Source: Streptomyces sp. G-G2
GTDB lineage: Bacteria > Actinomycetota > Actinomycetes > Streptomycetales > Streptomycetaceae
Direction: 5' to 3'
Length of the DNA stretch: 64,000 nt
Assembly (NCBI RefSeq): GCF_030063135.1
Contig: NZ_JASISO010000001.1
Location: forward strand, 268,977-332,976
Shown here one piece after another: positions 9,306 through 19,000 of this stretch (positions are counted from its first letter, which is position 1; every line of letters starts with the position of its first letter). Under the pieces are notes generated by a model that was not told the DNA's origin, ran no database searches, and saw only the letters and a list, made by a program, of their open reading frames with translations. The position numbers and the translations under genes are program-made.

Positions 9306-10114
9306 GCAGATCACCGAGCGACAGCAAGCGAGTGCGCCGGCGCAGGAGCCAGGACGACGCGGCCACGCCCGTGCGCCGGGATCTCTCCGGGTACTCCGAC
9401 CAGTCGCACCGCGTGGTCTACATCGCGGGCGAGGGGGAGAAGACCGAGTCCGACTACGTCGCACTCCTCAACAGGGAGTACGGCAAACGGGAGGGTTTCT
9501 TTCTCCGTTTCTGCAAAGCGGGGGAGGGCCTGCGCCCTGACGAGGTCGTCGACCGGGTCATCGCCGAGGCGTCGAGTCCCGCCGATGAGAAGTGGGCCCT
9601 CTTCGACCGGGACAGCGAGGACCATCGCGACGTCGTGATTCCGAAGGCTATGAGCAGGGCGCGAGAGGCAGGTGTGCAAGTCGGCTTCTCGCATCCCTCG
9701 TTCGAGTTGTGGCTCCTGCTCCACTTCCGGCCGTTCACCAGTCAGGAAGATGGCCGTAGCGATGCGATCAAGGACCTGTTGCGCAAGCACCCGAAGGCCA
9801 AGGGCTTCGAGGAGTACGACGAGCATGCCGGTGAGCGGGGCAAAGGCCTGGCCGGACAACGCGGCCAGTCGCTCGTGGGCACGGAGAAGGACGCCGTGCG
9901 CAATGCGCGCAAGCTGGTGGGTAACTGCTCACACGGCGGCTGCTCCGCGAAGAACGCCAACCACGACAAGATCCCCGGCCCGCGTACGGAGACGCACGAC
10001 GAGTGGACGCAGCGCTCTGGCCACGCCGCAGGCTGTGACCCGCTCAAGCGCGATCCCTCCACCGACCTGTGGCGACTGCTCACCAGCCTCGGCATCGGGA
10101 AGGAAGAGTTGTAG
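9302..10114 (+). CDS. rloB: RloB-like protein, probable TOPRIM-type effector
   Basis: Protein of 270 residues assigned to the RloB family from YIAGEGEKTESDYV (about 38-51), FDRDSEDH (about 101-108) and HPSFELWLLLHF. The glutamate motif followed by a DxD-like motif is what a TOPRIM-type nuclease core would show, so I infer a nuclease effector; no activity is demonstrated. The first 35 residues are basic and probably disordered. A cysteine/histidine-rich stretch, NCSHGGCSAKNANHDK and then HAAGCD, lies near residues 205-245 and could bind metal. It is translationally coupled to the upstream ATPase and lies 106 bp before hsdM. Rlo genes were named for their link to type I restriction loci, which fits here. 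Confidence 0.8.
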   Translation: MSRSPSDSKRVRRRRSQDDAATPVRRDLSGYSDQSHRVVYIAGEGEKTESDYVALLNREYGKREGFFLRFCKAGEGLRPDEVVDRVIAEASSPADEKWALFDRDSEDHRDVVIPKAMSRAREAGVQVGFSHPSFELWLLLHFRPFTSQEDGRSDAIKDLLRKHPKAKGFEEYDEHAGERGKGLAGQRGQSLVGTEKDAVRNARKLVGNCSHGGCSAKNANHDKIPGPRTETHDEWTQRSGHAAGCDPLKRDPSTDLWRLLTSLGIGKEEL

Positions 10115-10220
10115 AGCTTCGGGTGCCGGCGATCGGGTCGAGGGTTTCCGTCCGGAGCCCCTACCCGACTACGCTGCCTGAGTTCTCCCGAAACTCCCGT
10201 GGCATACGAAGGACCGGTGC

Positions 10221-12842
10221 GTGGCCAGGATCACACTGCCCCAGCTCGAGCGGCATCTCTTCTCGGCCGCCGACATTCTGCGCGGCCGGATGGACGCCTC
10301 GGAGTACCGGGACTACATCTTCGGAATGCTGTTCCTGAAGCGCTCCTCGGACGAGTTCCAGCCCGAATGGGACCGTGTCTACGCGGAGGCCCTGGACAAG
10401 ACCGGCGAGCGGGCGAAGGCCCTGGCGCGGGCCGACGACCCGGACAAGTACCCCCGGATCTTCTACGTCCCGCCGAGGGCCCGCTGGTGGAAGGGCCCAC
10501 ACGAGGACCCGGAGCACCCCGACCACCCCGTCCCGGGGATCTCCATGCTCACCGACAAAGTGGGGGAGAATCTCGACCAGGCGCTGGTGGCCCTGCAAGG
10601 CAGCCACCCCCGACTGGCCGGGGTCGCCTCACACATCTCCTTCAACGAGATCGTCGGCACCAAGCCCCGCTTCACCAACTCCGAGCTGCGCTCCCTCATC
10701 CGGCACTTCAGCCTCTACCAGCTCCGCAACGAGGACTTCGAGTTCCCCGACATGCTGGGCGCGGCCTACGAGTACCTGCTCGGCCGGTTCGCCGACTCGG
10801 CCGGCCAGCGCGGCGGCGAGTTCTACACCCCGCGCGAAGTGGTCCGGATGATGGTCCGCCTCGTCGACCCGGAGGCCGGAGACAGCGTCTACGACCCCTG
10901 CGCGGGCTCGGGCGGCATGCTGATCGCGGCCCAGGAGCACGTGGAGGAGCACGGCGGTGCCCCCGGCGACCTGTCGATCAACGGCCAGGACAAGAACGGC
11001 CCTTCCTGGTCCATGGCCAGCATGAACATGGTCCTGCACGGCATCCGTGAGTTCGACCTCCAGCACGGCGACACCCTCGCGGACCCGCTCCACCTCACCG
11101 AGGCCGGGCGGCTGCGGACCTTCACCAAGGTCCTGTCCAACCCGCCCTTCTCCCTGAACTACGACGCCGAGCTGGTCGAAGCGGCCGACGAGAAGCACGG
11201 TCGCCGGATGAAGTGGGGCGCGACACCGGAGAACGGCAAGAAGGCCGACCTGATGTTCGTCCAGCACATGGTCACCGTGCTGGAGGCGCGGGGCGTGGCG
11301 GCCACGGTCATGCCGCACGGCGTGCTGTTCCGCAGCGGCAAGGAGCGGGACATCCGTATCGAGCTGCTGAACGACGATTGCATCGAGGCAGTGATCGGCC
11401 TCGGCCCGAACCTCTTCTACGGCACCGGAATCCCGGGCTGCATCCTTGTGCTGCGACCGCCACACCGGAAGCGGGACCGGCTGGATAAGCAAGGCAAGCT
11501 GGAGAGGAGGGAGAAGCAAGTCCTCTTCATCAACGCCGACCGGGAGTTCCGTGCGGCGCGCAACCAGAACGAGCTCGGTCCCGAGCACGTCGAGAAGCTG
11601 GTCACGGTCTTCAAGGGATGGCGGGAGGAGCCGGGCTATTCGCGCGTGGTGAGCGTGGAGGACTTGCTGGCCGCCGATGCGAACCTGAACATCCGCCGCT
11701 GGGTGGACAACTCCCCGCCCGCCGAGCCGCAAGACGTACGGGCACACCTGTACGGGGGCGTCCCGAAGGCCGAGATCGAGGCGAAGGCCGGCCTGTTCTC
11801 CGCGTACGGGGTCGATGCCTCGGGCCTCTTCGCGGACCGCGCGGGCGATGAGGAGTACGTCGACTTCCTCCCGGAAGGCCCGGACGCGACGGCTGAGCGC
11901 ATTGGGGGTCTGGCGGCCCCCAAGGAAGCGCTTCTGCGCAAGGCGTACGAGGAGTGGTGGGCGAAGCAGCCCGCCCACTTCACGGCGCTGGGCGAGGACC
12001 GGCGGCTGATGGTGCTGCGCGAGCGGCTCGTGTCCGGCTTCACCGAGGCGGTCGGCGGGGCGGGCGTACTGGACGAGTACACGACCGCCGGCATCCTGGC
12101 GGACTGGTGGACGCTCACGCGCTACGACCTCAAGGCGCTGGCCGCCGGCGGGTACGAGCGAGTACTAGACGGCTGGGTCGACTCGGTCGAGACGATGGTC
12201 GAACCGGTCATGCCGGACGTGGAAGACGCCGATTCCGGCCCTGGACGCACGCGCGGCCGGGCGAAGACCTCGGTGACCGCCGCCGACCGGCGCCGTGCGC
12301 TGGACCAGCCGGTGGTCCGGGCGCTGATCCCGGAGTTCCTGGATGAGGTCGCCCGCGCGGACGCCGCCGTCGCGGTGGCGGACGCCGCGTACAAGACGGC
12401 ACTGGAGAACCTGGCCGCGGCCCAGCCCCCGACTGCGGATGGGGATGCGGACGGGGAGGACGAGCCGGAGGAGCGCACCCCGGTGACCCCGGAGGAGCTG
12501 GCCCGCCTGGAGGAGGTGGTCACGCGTCGCCGCAAGGAGCGCACGGCGGCGTCGAAGAAGCGCTCGGCGCTGGACGCGTGCTTCCTGCCGAACCTGCGCG
12601 CGGCTGCCGAGGTGGCCAAGTCCTCGGAGGGCGGAGCGGAGCGGGTGGTCCTGGAGGTCCTGGACGCCGACCTGTCGGCTCGCCTGGAGGCGGCCGTCGC
12701 CTCGGGCCGCCGTGAACTGATCGCGGCCTTCCGCCGCTGGGCAGAGAAGTACGCGGTCTCGCTGGAGGCCCTGGAGGCGGACAGCGCGGGCGCGGCGGGG
12801 GAGTTCGGGGACTGGCTGAAGGAGCTGGGCTATGCGCGGTGA
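10221..12842 (+). CDS. hsdM: Type I restriction-modification methyltransferase subunit HsdM, with long C-terminal extension
   Basis: Adenine-N6 methyltransferase subunit of a type I system. The N-terminal HsdM_N helical domain starts at [22 protein letters not shown]-binding motif [10 protein letters not shown] is near residue 225 and catalytic motif IV NPPF near 307. At 873 residues it is about 350 longer than EcoKI or EcoR124I HsdM. The extra part (about 480-873) is charged and helical, with likely coiled coil around [23 protein letters not shown] 10221 follows AAGGA at 7 nt. The 3' end overlaps hsdS by 11 bp, so M and S are co-translated. The extension may mediate subunit contacts; its role is unknown. 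Confidence 0.94.
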   Translation: MARITLPQLERHLFSAADILRGRMDASEYRDYIFGMLFLKRSSDEFQPEWDRVYAEALDKTGERAKALARADDPDKYPRIFYVPPRARWWKGPHEDPEHPDHPVPGISMLTDKVGENLDQALVALQGSHPRLAGVASHISFNEIVGTKPRFTNSELRSLIRHFSLYQLRNEDFEFPDMLGAAYEYLLGRFADSAGQRGGEFYTPREVVRMMVRLVDPEAGDSVYDPCAGSGGMLIAAQEHVEEHGGAPGDLSINGQDKNGPSWSMASMNMVLHGIREFDLQHGDTLADPLHLTEAGRLRTFTKVLSNPPFSLNYDAELVEAADEKHGRRMKWGATPENGKKADLMFVQHMVTVLEARGVAATVMPHGVLFRSGKERDIRIELLNDDCIEAVIGLGPNLFYGTGIPGCILVLRPPHRKRDRLDKQGKLERREKQVLFINADREFRAARNQNELGPEHVEKLVTVFKGWREEPGYSRVVSVEDLLAADANLNIRRWVDNSPPAEPQDVRAHLYGGVPKAEIEAKAGLFSAYGVDASGLFADRAGDEEYVDFLPEGPDATAERIGGLAAPKEALLRKAYEEWWAKQPAHFTALGEDRRLMVLRERLVSGFTEAVGGAGVLDEYTTAGILADWWTLTRYDLKALAAGGYERVLDGWVDSVETMVEPVMPDVEDADSGPGRTRGRAKTSVTAADRRRALDQPVVRALIPEFLDEVARADAAVAVADAAYKTALENLAAAQPPTADGDADGEDEPEERTPVTPEELARLEEVVTRRRKERTAASKKRSALDACFLPNLRAAAEVAKSSEGGAERVVLEVLDADLSARLEAAVASGRRELIAAFRRWAEKYAVSLEALEADSAGAAGEFGDWLKELGYAR

Positions 12843-14118
12843 GGCGGGTGCGGGTCTTACGCAGGTCGAACTTGGCTCACTGTTGCGGGCCGTTGAGGCG
12901 GGCAAGAGTCCGATGGCCGACGATGTGCCGGCTGGCCATGGTGAGTGGGGTGTGCTCAAGGTCAGTGCAGTTCAGTCCGGCCAGTTTGTGGCGCGCGAGA
13001 ACAAGGTCGTAAGCGATGCGTCGCTGATCCAGCCGAGGTACGAGGTGCGGCCCGGTGACCTGATCATGACGCGGGCCAATACCGAGGAATTGGTTGGGCT
13101 TGCCTGTGTCGCCGTGGCACCTCCGCAACGGCTCATGCTGAGCGACAAGACCCTCCGTCTTGTTGTGGACGAGTCCGTGGCCGACCCGGCGTTTCTGGCT
13201 CTCGTACTGGCGCAACCTTCTTTGCGCCAGCGGATCCGCTCCCTTGCCACGGGCACGAGCGGAAGCATGAAGAACATCGGACAGGCCCAGATCCGCCAAT
13301 TGCCTGTGCCGGATGTTCCGCTCGATGAGCAACGCCGAATCGTGGCGGCCCACGAGGCGGTCGAGCGGCGTATCGCCGCTTTGGAGCGGGTCCGGGTCAA
13401 GTTTGAGGTAGCAGAGGCCGCGCTCTCTGCTGAAGTCCTCTCCAGCGGCGCGGGCAGCTGGCCGACCGTGTGCTTGGAGACCGTCGCGACCGTGGCCGCC
13501 GGTGTGACCCTTGGTTCCGAGCCCACAGGCGACGGGACGATTGAGTTGCCCTACCTCCGGGTGGCCAACGTGTTGGACGGAAGTATCGACACGACCGATG
13601 TGAAAACCGTCCGGATTCTGCGTTCCCAGTACGACCGGTACGCCCTGCGCGCCGGGGACCTGCTGCTCACGGAGGGGGGAGACCTCGACAAGCTCGGCCG
13701 CGGGGCGGTCTGGGACGGCAGGCTGGACCCGTGCCTGCACCAGAACCACGTTTTCCGCGTCCGCTGCGACGAGGAGATGTCCCCAGACTTCCTGGAGTTG
13801 TACACGTCCTCACCGGCGGGCCGCGCGTACTTCCAGAGCGTCGGCAAACAGACGACGAACCTGGCATCGATCAACTCGACGCAGGTCAAGGGTATGCCGC
13901 TTCCCCTCCCGCCGCGTGCGGAGCAGGACCGACTCCTCGGCCCGGTACGGGGGGTGCGAGCACGCATTGCCACGCTGGGAAAGCAGGTCGAGAAGCTGCG
14001 CGTGGTACAGCGGGGCATGACAGAGGACATGCTGACCGGCCGGGTGCGGATGCCGGGACACTGGCGGGCGTCCTGGTCAGCTAGGCCTACCGCCCAGCTC
14101 GGCGTTCCGTACGCCTGA
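12832..14118 (+). CDS. hsdS: Type I restriction-modification specificity subunit HsdS
   Basis: DNA-recognition subunit that directs the M and R subunits to a bipartite target. Of 428 residues, two target-recognition halves are visible. The first ends in the conserved region [20 protein letters not shown] followed by a helical spacer ([15 protein letters not shown]). The second has the matching [20 protein letters not shown] and [16 protein letters not shown]. The start lies inside hsdM. Many codons in the first half end in T or A (GGT, CTT, GCT), unlike neighbouring core genes, which supports horizontal acquisition. The last 42 bp overlap the antisense DUF397 gene. The recognition sequence cannot be predicted from sequence alone. 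Confidence 0.93.
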   Translation: MRGEAGAGLTQVELGSLLRAVEAGKSPMADDVPAGHGEWGVLKVSAVQSGQFVARENKVVSDASLIQPRYEVRPGDLIMTRANTEELVGLACVAVAPPQRLMLSDKTLRLVVDESVADPAFLALVLAQPSLRQRIRSLATGTSGSMKNIGQAQIRQLPVPDVPLDEQRRIVAAHEAVERRIAALERVRVKFEVAEAALSAEVLSSGAGSWPTVCLETVATVAAGVTLGSEPTGDGTIELPYLRVANVLDGSIDTTDVKTVRILRSQYDRYALRAGDLLLTEGGDLDKLGRGAVWDGRLDPCLHQNHVFRVRCDEEMSPDFLELYTSSPAGRAYFQSVGKQTTNLASINSTQVKGMPLPLPPRAEQDRLLGPVRGVRARIATLGKQVEKLRVVQRGMTEDMLTGRVRMPGHWRASWSARPTAQLGVPYA

Positions 14119-14277
14119 GACGAACGCCGTCAGGGCGGCTCGGCCGAACGTGATCACTTGGTCCGGGAACACGCTGTCCCGGACGGCGACCTCGAGGTCG
14201 CCCCAAGTGGCGAGTTCCACGCATGCGTTGCCGGAAGCCTCGGAGTACGAGGACTTGAACCACTCCAACTCGGGCAA
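14077..14277 (-). CDS. DUF397 protein (Scr2-like, possible toxin partner)
   Basis: Small protein of 66 residues with the DUF397 pattern WFKSSYSEASGNACVELA and VAVRDS near the middle. The start is TTG 14277, preceded by AAGAGG on the coding strand and only 12 bp after the stop of the XRE regulator gene, so the two form an operon. XRE/DUF397 pairs are abundant in Streptomyces; one, Scr1/Scr2, was described as a toxin-antitoxin pair. Whether this copy is toxic is unknown. Its 3' end overlaps the 3' end of hsdS by 42 bp on the opposite strand. Confidence 0.88.
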   Translation of the reverse strand: MPELEWFKSSYSEASGNACVELATWGDLEVAVRDSVFPDQVITFGRAALTAFVSGVRNAELGGRPS

Positions 14278-14289
14278 AGGTGGTACCTC

Positions 14290-15141
14290 TTACAGATTTC
14301 CGGAGATTTCCAGGATGAGATCCCTCGACTCACTGGGATTCAACGCCACCTGTTCGACCAAGTCCAGCCGCCGACGGAAGTTGGCCAGTTGCGTCGGTGA
14401 GTCGAAGAAGACCGCACCGATAGGGGAGTCCACCTCGACCGTGTCCAGGTGCGGGTTCGCGGCCGAGACGTACATCATCGTGTCACCAGCCATGGGAAAG
14501 CCTTCTGCGGTGAAGGGGATCACGAGCAGGCGGACATTGGGGCGTTCGCTCTCCTCAAGAAGGCGGCGCAACTGTTCTTTGGCGACTCGGCGTCCGCCGG
14601 TACGCATGCGGAGGGCGGCCTCATGGATCAGCCCCACGTACGGCACGCCCGGAGTCCCGGCGATAACGATGTGTCGAGCCAGGCGCTGGGCGATGCGCAA
14701 CTCGACTTCCAACCGGGGCAACGCGGGAACGAAGAGGTCGAAGAGGGCGCGGGCGTGGTCCTCTGTCTGGAACAGGCCTGGGATGTGGGCTGTCTGGAGT
14801 GTCCTCAGACTGTGGGCGTGATGCTCCAGTTCCGCCACGTCCAGGAAGTCCGACGGAATCTTGCCCCGGTACTCGTCCCACCAGCCCTTCTTGCGCCCTC
14901 CGGTCATCGCGGCCAGAGAGTTGATGAGCTCGGGGTTGTCGCACTCGTAGATGCTCGCAATGCGGCGTAGACGTTCCTCGCTGATGCCGAATCGACCCGC
15001 TTCGATGTTGGAGATCATCGTGCGGTCCGCACCCAGACGCTCGGCAGCTGTCGGCGCGGAGATGCCGGCGGCATCGCGTAGGCGACGCAGCTCGGCACCG
15101 AATCGGCGCTGGCTGATGGTGGGGTAGTGCCTGGGTGCCAT
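14290..15141 (-). CDS. XRE-type regulator with DUF5753 (Scr1-like antitoxin/regulator)
   Basis: Transcription regulator of 283 residues. An N-terminal helix-turn-helix covers about residues 12-70 (GAELRRLRDAAGISAPTAAE, then DRTMISNIEAGRFG). The C-terminal DUF5753 domain follows, recognisable from TLQTAHIPGLFQTEDHARAL and ERPNVRLLVIPFTAEGFPMA. ATG 15141 has GAGGAG 8 nt upstream. It is the first gene of a two-gene operon with DUF397 and runs divergently from a small ORF and an anti-sigma-type ATPase gene. Two direct repeats in the shared upstream region are candidate operators, so autoregulation and control of the divergent genes are plausible. Confidence 0.9.
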   Translation of the reverse strand: MAPRHYPTISQRRFGAELRRLRDAAGISAPTAAERLGADRTMISNIEAGRFGISEERLRRIASIYECDNPELINSLAAMTGGRKKGWWDEYRGKIPSDFLDVAELEHHAHSLRTLQTAHIPGLFQTEDHARALFDLFVPALPRLEVELRIAQRLARHIVIAGTPGVPYVGLIHEAALRMRTGGRRVAKEQLRRLLEESERPNVRLLVIPFTAEGFPMAGDTMMYVSAANPHLDTVEVDSPIGAVFFDSPTQLANFRRRLDLVEQVALNPSESRDLILEISGNL

Positions 15142-15217
15142 GGGTCAACTCCTCGCTCGCGCGCACAGTTTGCCTAAGCCTGAGTCCGGCCGTCCAGCAA
15201 AACTGAATACATGACCC

Positions 15218-15263
15218 GTTTTAGTGAAGTAGGTAGCACGGGTTTTAGTGATGACGCTAGCGT
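15218..15263. promoter_or_regulatory. Divergent control region: GTTTTAGTGA direct repeats and ACGCTAGCGT palindrome
   Basis: GTTTTAGTGA occurs at 15218-15227 and again at 15242-15251, start-to-start 24 bp, about two helical turns. A perfect 10-bp palindrome, ACGCTAGCGT, follows at 15254-15263. The region lies between the XRE gene (leftward) and the small ORF/ATPase gene (rightward). It is far more AT-rich than its surroundings. These are candidate binding sites for the XRE protein. Confidence 0.55.
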
Positions 15264-15433
15264 GTGAGGTAAGCCACAAGGCCCGCCCGCCCCGTGTCAG
15301 CGGAAGCGCACCGACAGCCCAACTCCCCCCAGGGGAAACGGCGTCGGCACAGCCACCGCCCCGCACGCACGGCGACCCCGGGTCGCCCTGGCCGACCGAC
15401 ACCGTCACGCCGCACATGGAGGTGCCCGCGTGA
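15251..15433 (+). CDS. Small proline-rich hypothetical protein coupled to the anti-sigma-type ATPase gene
   Basis: ORF of 60 residues from ATG 15251 (GTG 15248 is also possible), beginning MTLACEVSHKARPPRVSG and rich in proline. I do not recognise a family. Support for reality is positional. Its TGA overlaps the GTG 15430 of the next gene by 4 bp, its last codons carry that gene's GGAGG, and it starts just after the direct-repeat control region. No SD is seen before its own start, so it could be leaderless. It might also be only a translated leader that drives coupling. Confidence 0.4.
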   Translation: MTLACEVSHKARPPRVSGSAPTAQLPPGETASAQPPPRTHGDPGSPWPTDTVTPHMEVPA

Positions 15434-15951
15434 AACCGGAATCATAGACCACCCACGCCGACAGCGTCAGTCCCAGCCCCGCACCGCAGCCGATTCCCTT
15501 CGTCGGGCCCTGGGAGTACGAGCTCCACTTCCCGCGCGACCCCCGCGCCCCCGGGATCGCCCGTAGCACCCTCCGCGTCGTCCTCGCCACGCACGGGCTC
15601 GACGAACTCACCGACCGGGCCGAGTTGCTGGCCTCGGAGCTGGCCACCAACTCCGTCCGTTACACCAAGGGCCCCGCCTCCGTACGGCTGCGCTGGGCAC
15701 ACCCCGTACTGCGGATCAGCGTCTCCGACACCAGCCCGGTGTTTCCGCTGTCGCTCCGGCCGCCAGCGGGACAGGCTGACGAGCAGGGGCGGGGGCTGGC
15801 CATACTCGATCTGCTCGCCGATCACTGGGGCGGCTGCTGCCTGGACGAGGTTCTCTTCGGGGTCGGCGGGAAGACCATCTGGTTCGAACTGAAACTGGAG
15901 GAAGGCCCTCCGGCATCCCCGCCCCCGGCCGCCGCCTCCCTGGCGGCCTGA
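15430..15951 (+). pseudogene. RsbW/SpoIIAB-like ATP-binding protein with an in-frame amber codon at position 6
   Basis: Encodes an anti-sigma-factor-type GHKL ATPase of about 173 codons: LASELATNSVRYTKGP is the N box and DEQGRGLAILDLLADHWG the G1-type loop. The product would begin MKPES from GTG 15430, which has GGAGG at a good distance and a GTGA overlap with the small ORF upstream. Codon 6 (15445-15447) is TAG, after which the frame continues without a break into conserved sequence (PFVGPWEYELHFPRD). No ATG or GTG lies between the TAG and the N box; only TTG 15625 would start, losing about 65 residues. A CAG-to-TAG change would explain it. Such ATPases often travel with XRE/DUF397 genes. 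Confidence 0.7.
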
Positions 15952-15987
15952 CCCCCGGACCTGTCCGCGCCCGTAGGTAGAGTGGCT

Positions 15988-16011
15988 CCTACCCCTGTTC
16001 GCAGGGGTGGG
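15988..16011 (+). promoter_or_regulatory. Stem-loop with UUCG loop just upstream of hsdR
   Basis: CCTACCCCTG-TTCG-CAGGGGTGGG folds into a 10-bp stem (one G-U pair) with a TTCG loop. A -10-like TAGAGT sits at 15978-15983, so an hsdR transcript would begin at or inside this hairpin. It could stabilise the 5' end, act as an attenuator or terminate the upstream ATPase gene. No T-run follows, which argues against a classical terminator. Confidence 0.45.
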
Positions 16012-16045
16012 GTGCGACGTATGGCTACGGGCGGGGAGACCGGGG

Positions 16046-19000
16046 ATGGGTCAGCCGGAGTACGACGAGGTCGAGAAGCCGCTCATCGGTCAGTTGACCG
16101 CCATGGGGTGGCCGTATCTTCAGGGTGCGCCGCCCGGCGAGCCAGCGACTGATCCAGCCCTCTCAGGTCGCGACTGGTTCACGGAGGCCGTCTACGCGGA
16201 GCGGTTCCGCACGGCCGTCGCGCGGATCAACCCTCGCCCCGACGGAACCCCGTGGCTCACGCGGGTGCAGTTGGACCACCTCCTCGATCTGCTCCTCGGC
16301 ACGGTCCCCGGCCAGGGCCTGGCGGGCCGGGGAGTGGCGGGGAACATCGACGTGACCCGGACGCTGCGGGAGGGCGTCAACGCGCGCCTTCTGCCCAGCT
16401 GGACCAAGGGTGATCCCGAGCATGTTCGGCTCGTGGACTGGGCGGGGGAGTTCGATGGCGGGGACGCCGGTACCGGTAACGACCTGCTGGCCGTCTCCCA
16501 GTTCCGGGTGGAACGCTCCGGCGCGGGCGCCGTCACCCCTGACGTCGTGCTGTTCGTCAACGGGCTGCCCTGGGTGGTGATCGAGTGCAAGGCGCCGCCG
16601 GTGGCCAAGGCGGACACGCGCTTCGCGCTCGACTGGGCCGTCGAGGACGTCATCGGTTACGCGGGCGCCGAGGCCCGGGAGCCCGTCGCCGAGTTCGTAC
16701 GGTTCGCGCAGGTGCTCGTGGCCACTGATCGCGACCACGCGGAGATGGGGACGGTCAGCTCGGAGGAGGAGCACTTCGCGCCGTGGCGCACCGTGTTCCC
16801 CGCCCGACAGGAGACCGTAAGGGGGGAGGCCGGGGTACCCGAGGCCCGGGAGCTCACCGCTCAGGAGACCCTGGTCGGCGGGGTGCTGCGGCCGGCGCAT
16901 CTGCTGACCCTCGTACGGGACTTCACCACCGAAGCGGGCCGTGGACCCCGTACCGTCAAGGTAATCGGCCGCTACCCGCAGTTCCGTGCCGTGCACAAGC
17001 TCGCCGCCAGCCTGCGGGCCAGGCGCAAGGCCCTGGCCGAGGGGCGGGACGTCGACCAGCGGGGCGGGGTGACCTGGCACACCCAGGGCTCCGGCAAGTC
17101 CCTCACCATGGCGTTCCTCGTCCGGCACCTGCGCAGCAGTCCCGACCTGGCGGGACACAAGGTCGTGGTGGTGACCGACCGGAGGGATCTGGAGAAGCAG
17201 ATCCGCAAGAGTCTCGCCGCGGCAGACGAGAAGATCTACCGCGCGCAGGATGTCCGCCGCGCACGCCGATACCTCGGCATCGAAGTCCCCGACGTCGTCA
17301 TGGTCATGCTCCAGAAGGCACGCCGGGACGACTCCGCCGATGACGGCCGGGACGAGGTGCTTGCCACGGACCCCGAGGGCCGGGACCGGGTCCACAACCG
17401 GGTGGCGAACGCGAGCTCCGACATCGTCGTGTTGATCGACGAAGCGCACCGGGGTCAGAGCGCCTGGCAGCACGCCCGGCTGCGCGCCATGCTGCCGAAT
17501 GCCGCGATGGTCGGCTTCACCGGCACTCCGATCATCAGTCGGGCCCGGAAGACCACCCAGGAGATCTTCGGCGCGTACGCCGACACGTACACCCTGCGGG
17601 ACGCCGAGCGGGACGGTGCGGTCGTTCCCGTGCGCTACGAGGCGCACGAGGCGAGCTTGGAAGTTGTCGAGAAGGCCGCACTCGACGCGGGGTTCGACGA
17701 GAAGGTCCCCAGCGACCCGGAGCAGCGGCGCCGGGTGCTTCGCAAGTTCGGACGTAGGAAAGAGGTCCTCGAATCACCGTCCGTGATCGCCGAGAAGGCT
17801 GATCACATGGTGCGGCACTGGGCGCGGACTGCCATGCCGGATGGGTTCGGCGCCCAGGTGGTAGCCGTGTCGCGGCGTGCCGCCGTCACCTACCGCGAGG
17901 CCCTGATGGAGGCCCTCCGCCGGTTGGTCGCCGAACTGGACAGGCTGAGTGGCGACACTCTGTACGACCCGGCGGCCTCCGCTGATGACGTCGATCTCCT
18001 GGGCCTGCTGCGGCACCGGAACCTTCTCGCCTCCATTGACGCCGCCGCGGTGATTTCCAAGTCACCGAAGGGAGGCAAGGCCAAGGATCCCAAGGAATGG
18101 GAGCCGTGGACCGGGCACACCACTCAGGCGAAGAACATCGAACAGTTCAAGCGCGGCGTGCCGGTCGTCGACCTGTTCGACCTGGGTCCCGATCCGTCGT
18201 GGACCGCTGCCACGCACGGGCAGCCGATGTCCGCGGCCCCTGCCGGCCCGAGTGGTTCGGCGGGTGACCCGTGGCACAAGGAACCGGCGCCCGCCCCGGC
18301 CGCTGGGGGACGGGGAGTCAAGGAGGCCGCCGACCGTCACCTGGGCTTCATCGTCGTGACCTCCATGCTGCTCACCGGGTTCGACGCCCCTGCGGAACAG
18401 GTGCTCTACCTGGACCGCCCCCTCTTCGGCGCAGGCCTGCTCCAGGCGATCGCCCGGACCAACCGCCCATACGCCAAGAAAGAATGGGGCCAGGTGGTCG
18501 ACTATGTAGGCGTCGGGCCCGAACTGGCCAAGTCGATGGCTGACTACGAGCAGGCTCATCTGCGTGAGGTGCTCGGATACGAAGATGTGTCCTTTGACCA
18601 CCTCGATCCCGAGCAGAAGGAAAAGCAGAAGGAAAAGCAGAAGGAAAAGCAGCCCACGAAGGACCGGATGTGGCTCCAGACCGACGCGGCGGCCGAAGCG
18701 CTCCTCGGTGACCTGCGTAAGAAGCTCGGTGACTTCCTGGCAAGCCTGGGAGTCGGCGAACTTGCCGAGGAGCCACAGCGTGAAGATCTGCTCGCCGCGC
18801 TGGACGACCCGCTGCTCAGGGGGGAGTTCGATGAGCTGGCCCGAAACTTCCTCAATGCCCTTAACGCGGTGCTGCCCCGTCCTGCCGCCCTCGACTACGA
18901 GCGGTTCGCCCGGCGCCTCGGGGAGGTGCAGTACCTCGCCCGGGTCCGTTACCTCGACGGGCGCGACCAGTTCAGCCCCCGCCGTTACGGGGCGAAGGTG

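Noticed and set aside
15294..15566. 90-residue ORF overlapping the small ORF and the start of the ATPase gene
   Set aside because: Arginine/proline-rich off-frame reading with no ribosome-binding site. The alternative frames are coupled by a 4-bp overlap and fit better.
16007..16045. GTG 16007 as the hsdR start
   Set aside because: It lies inside the 10-bp hairpin and adds 13 unconserved residues; ATG 16046 has a ribosome-binding site.
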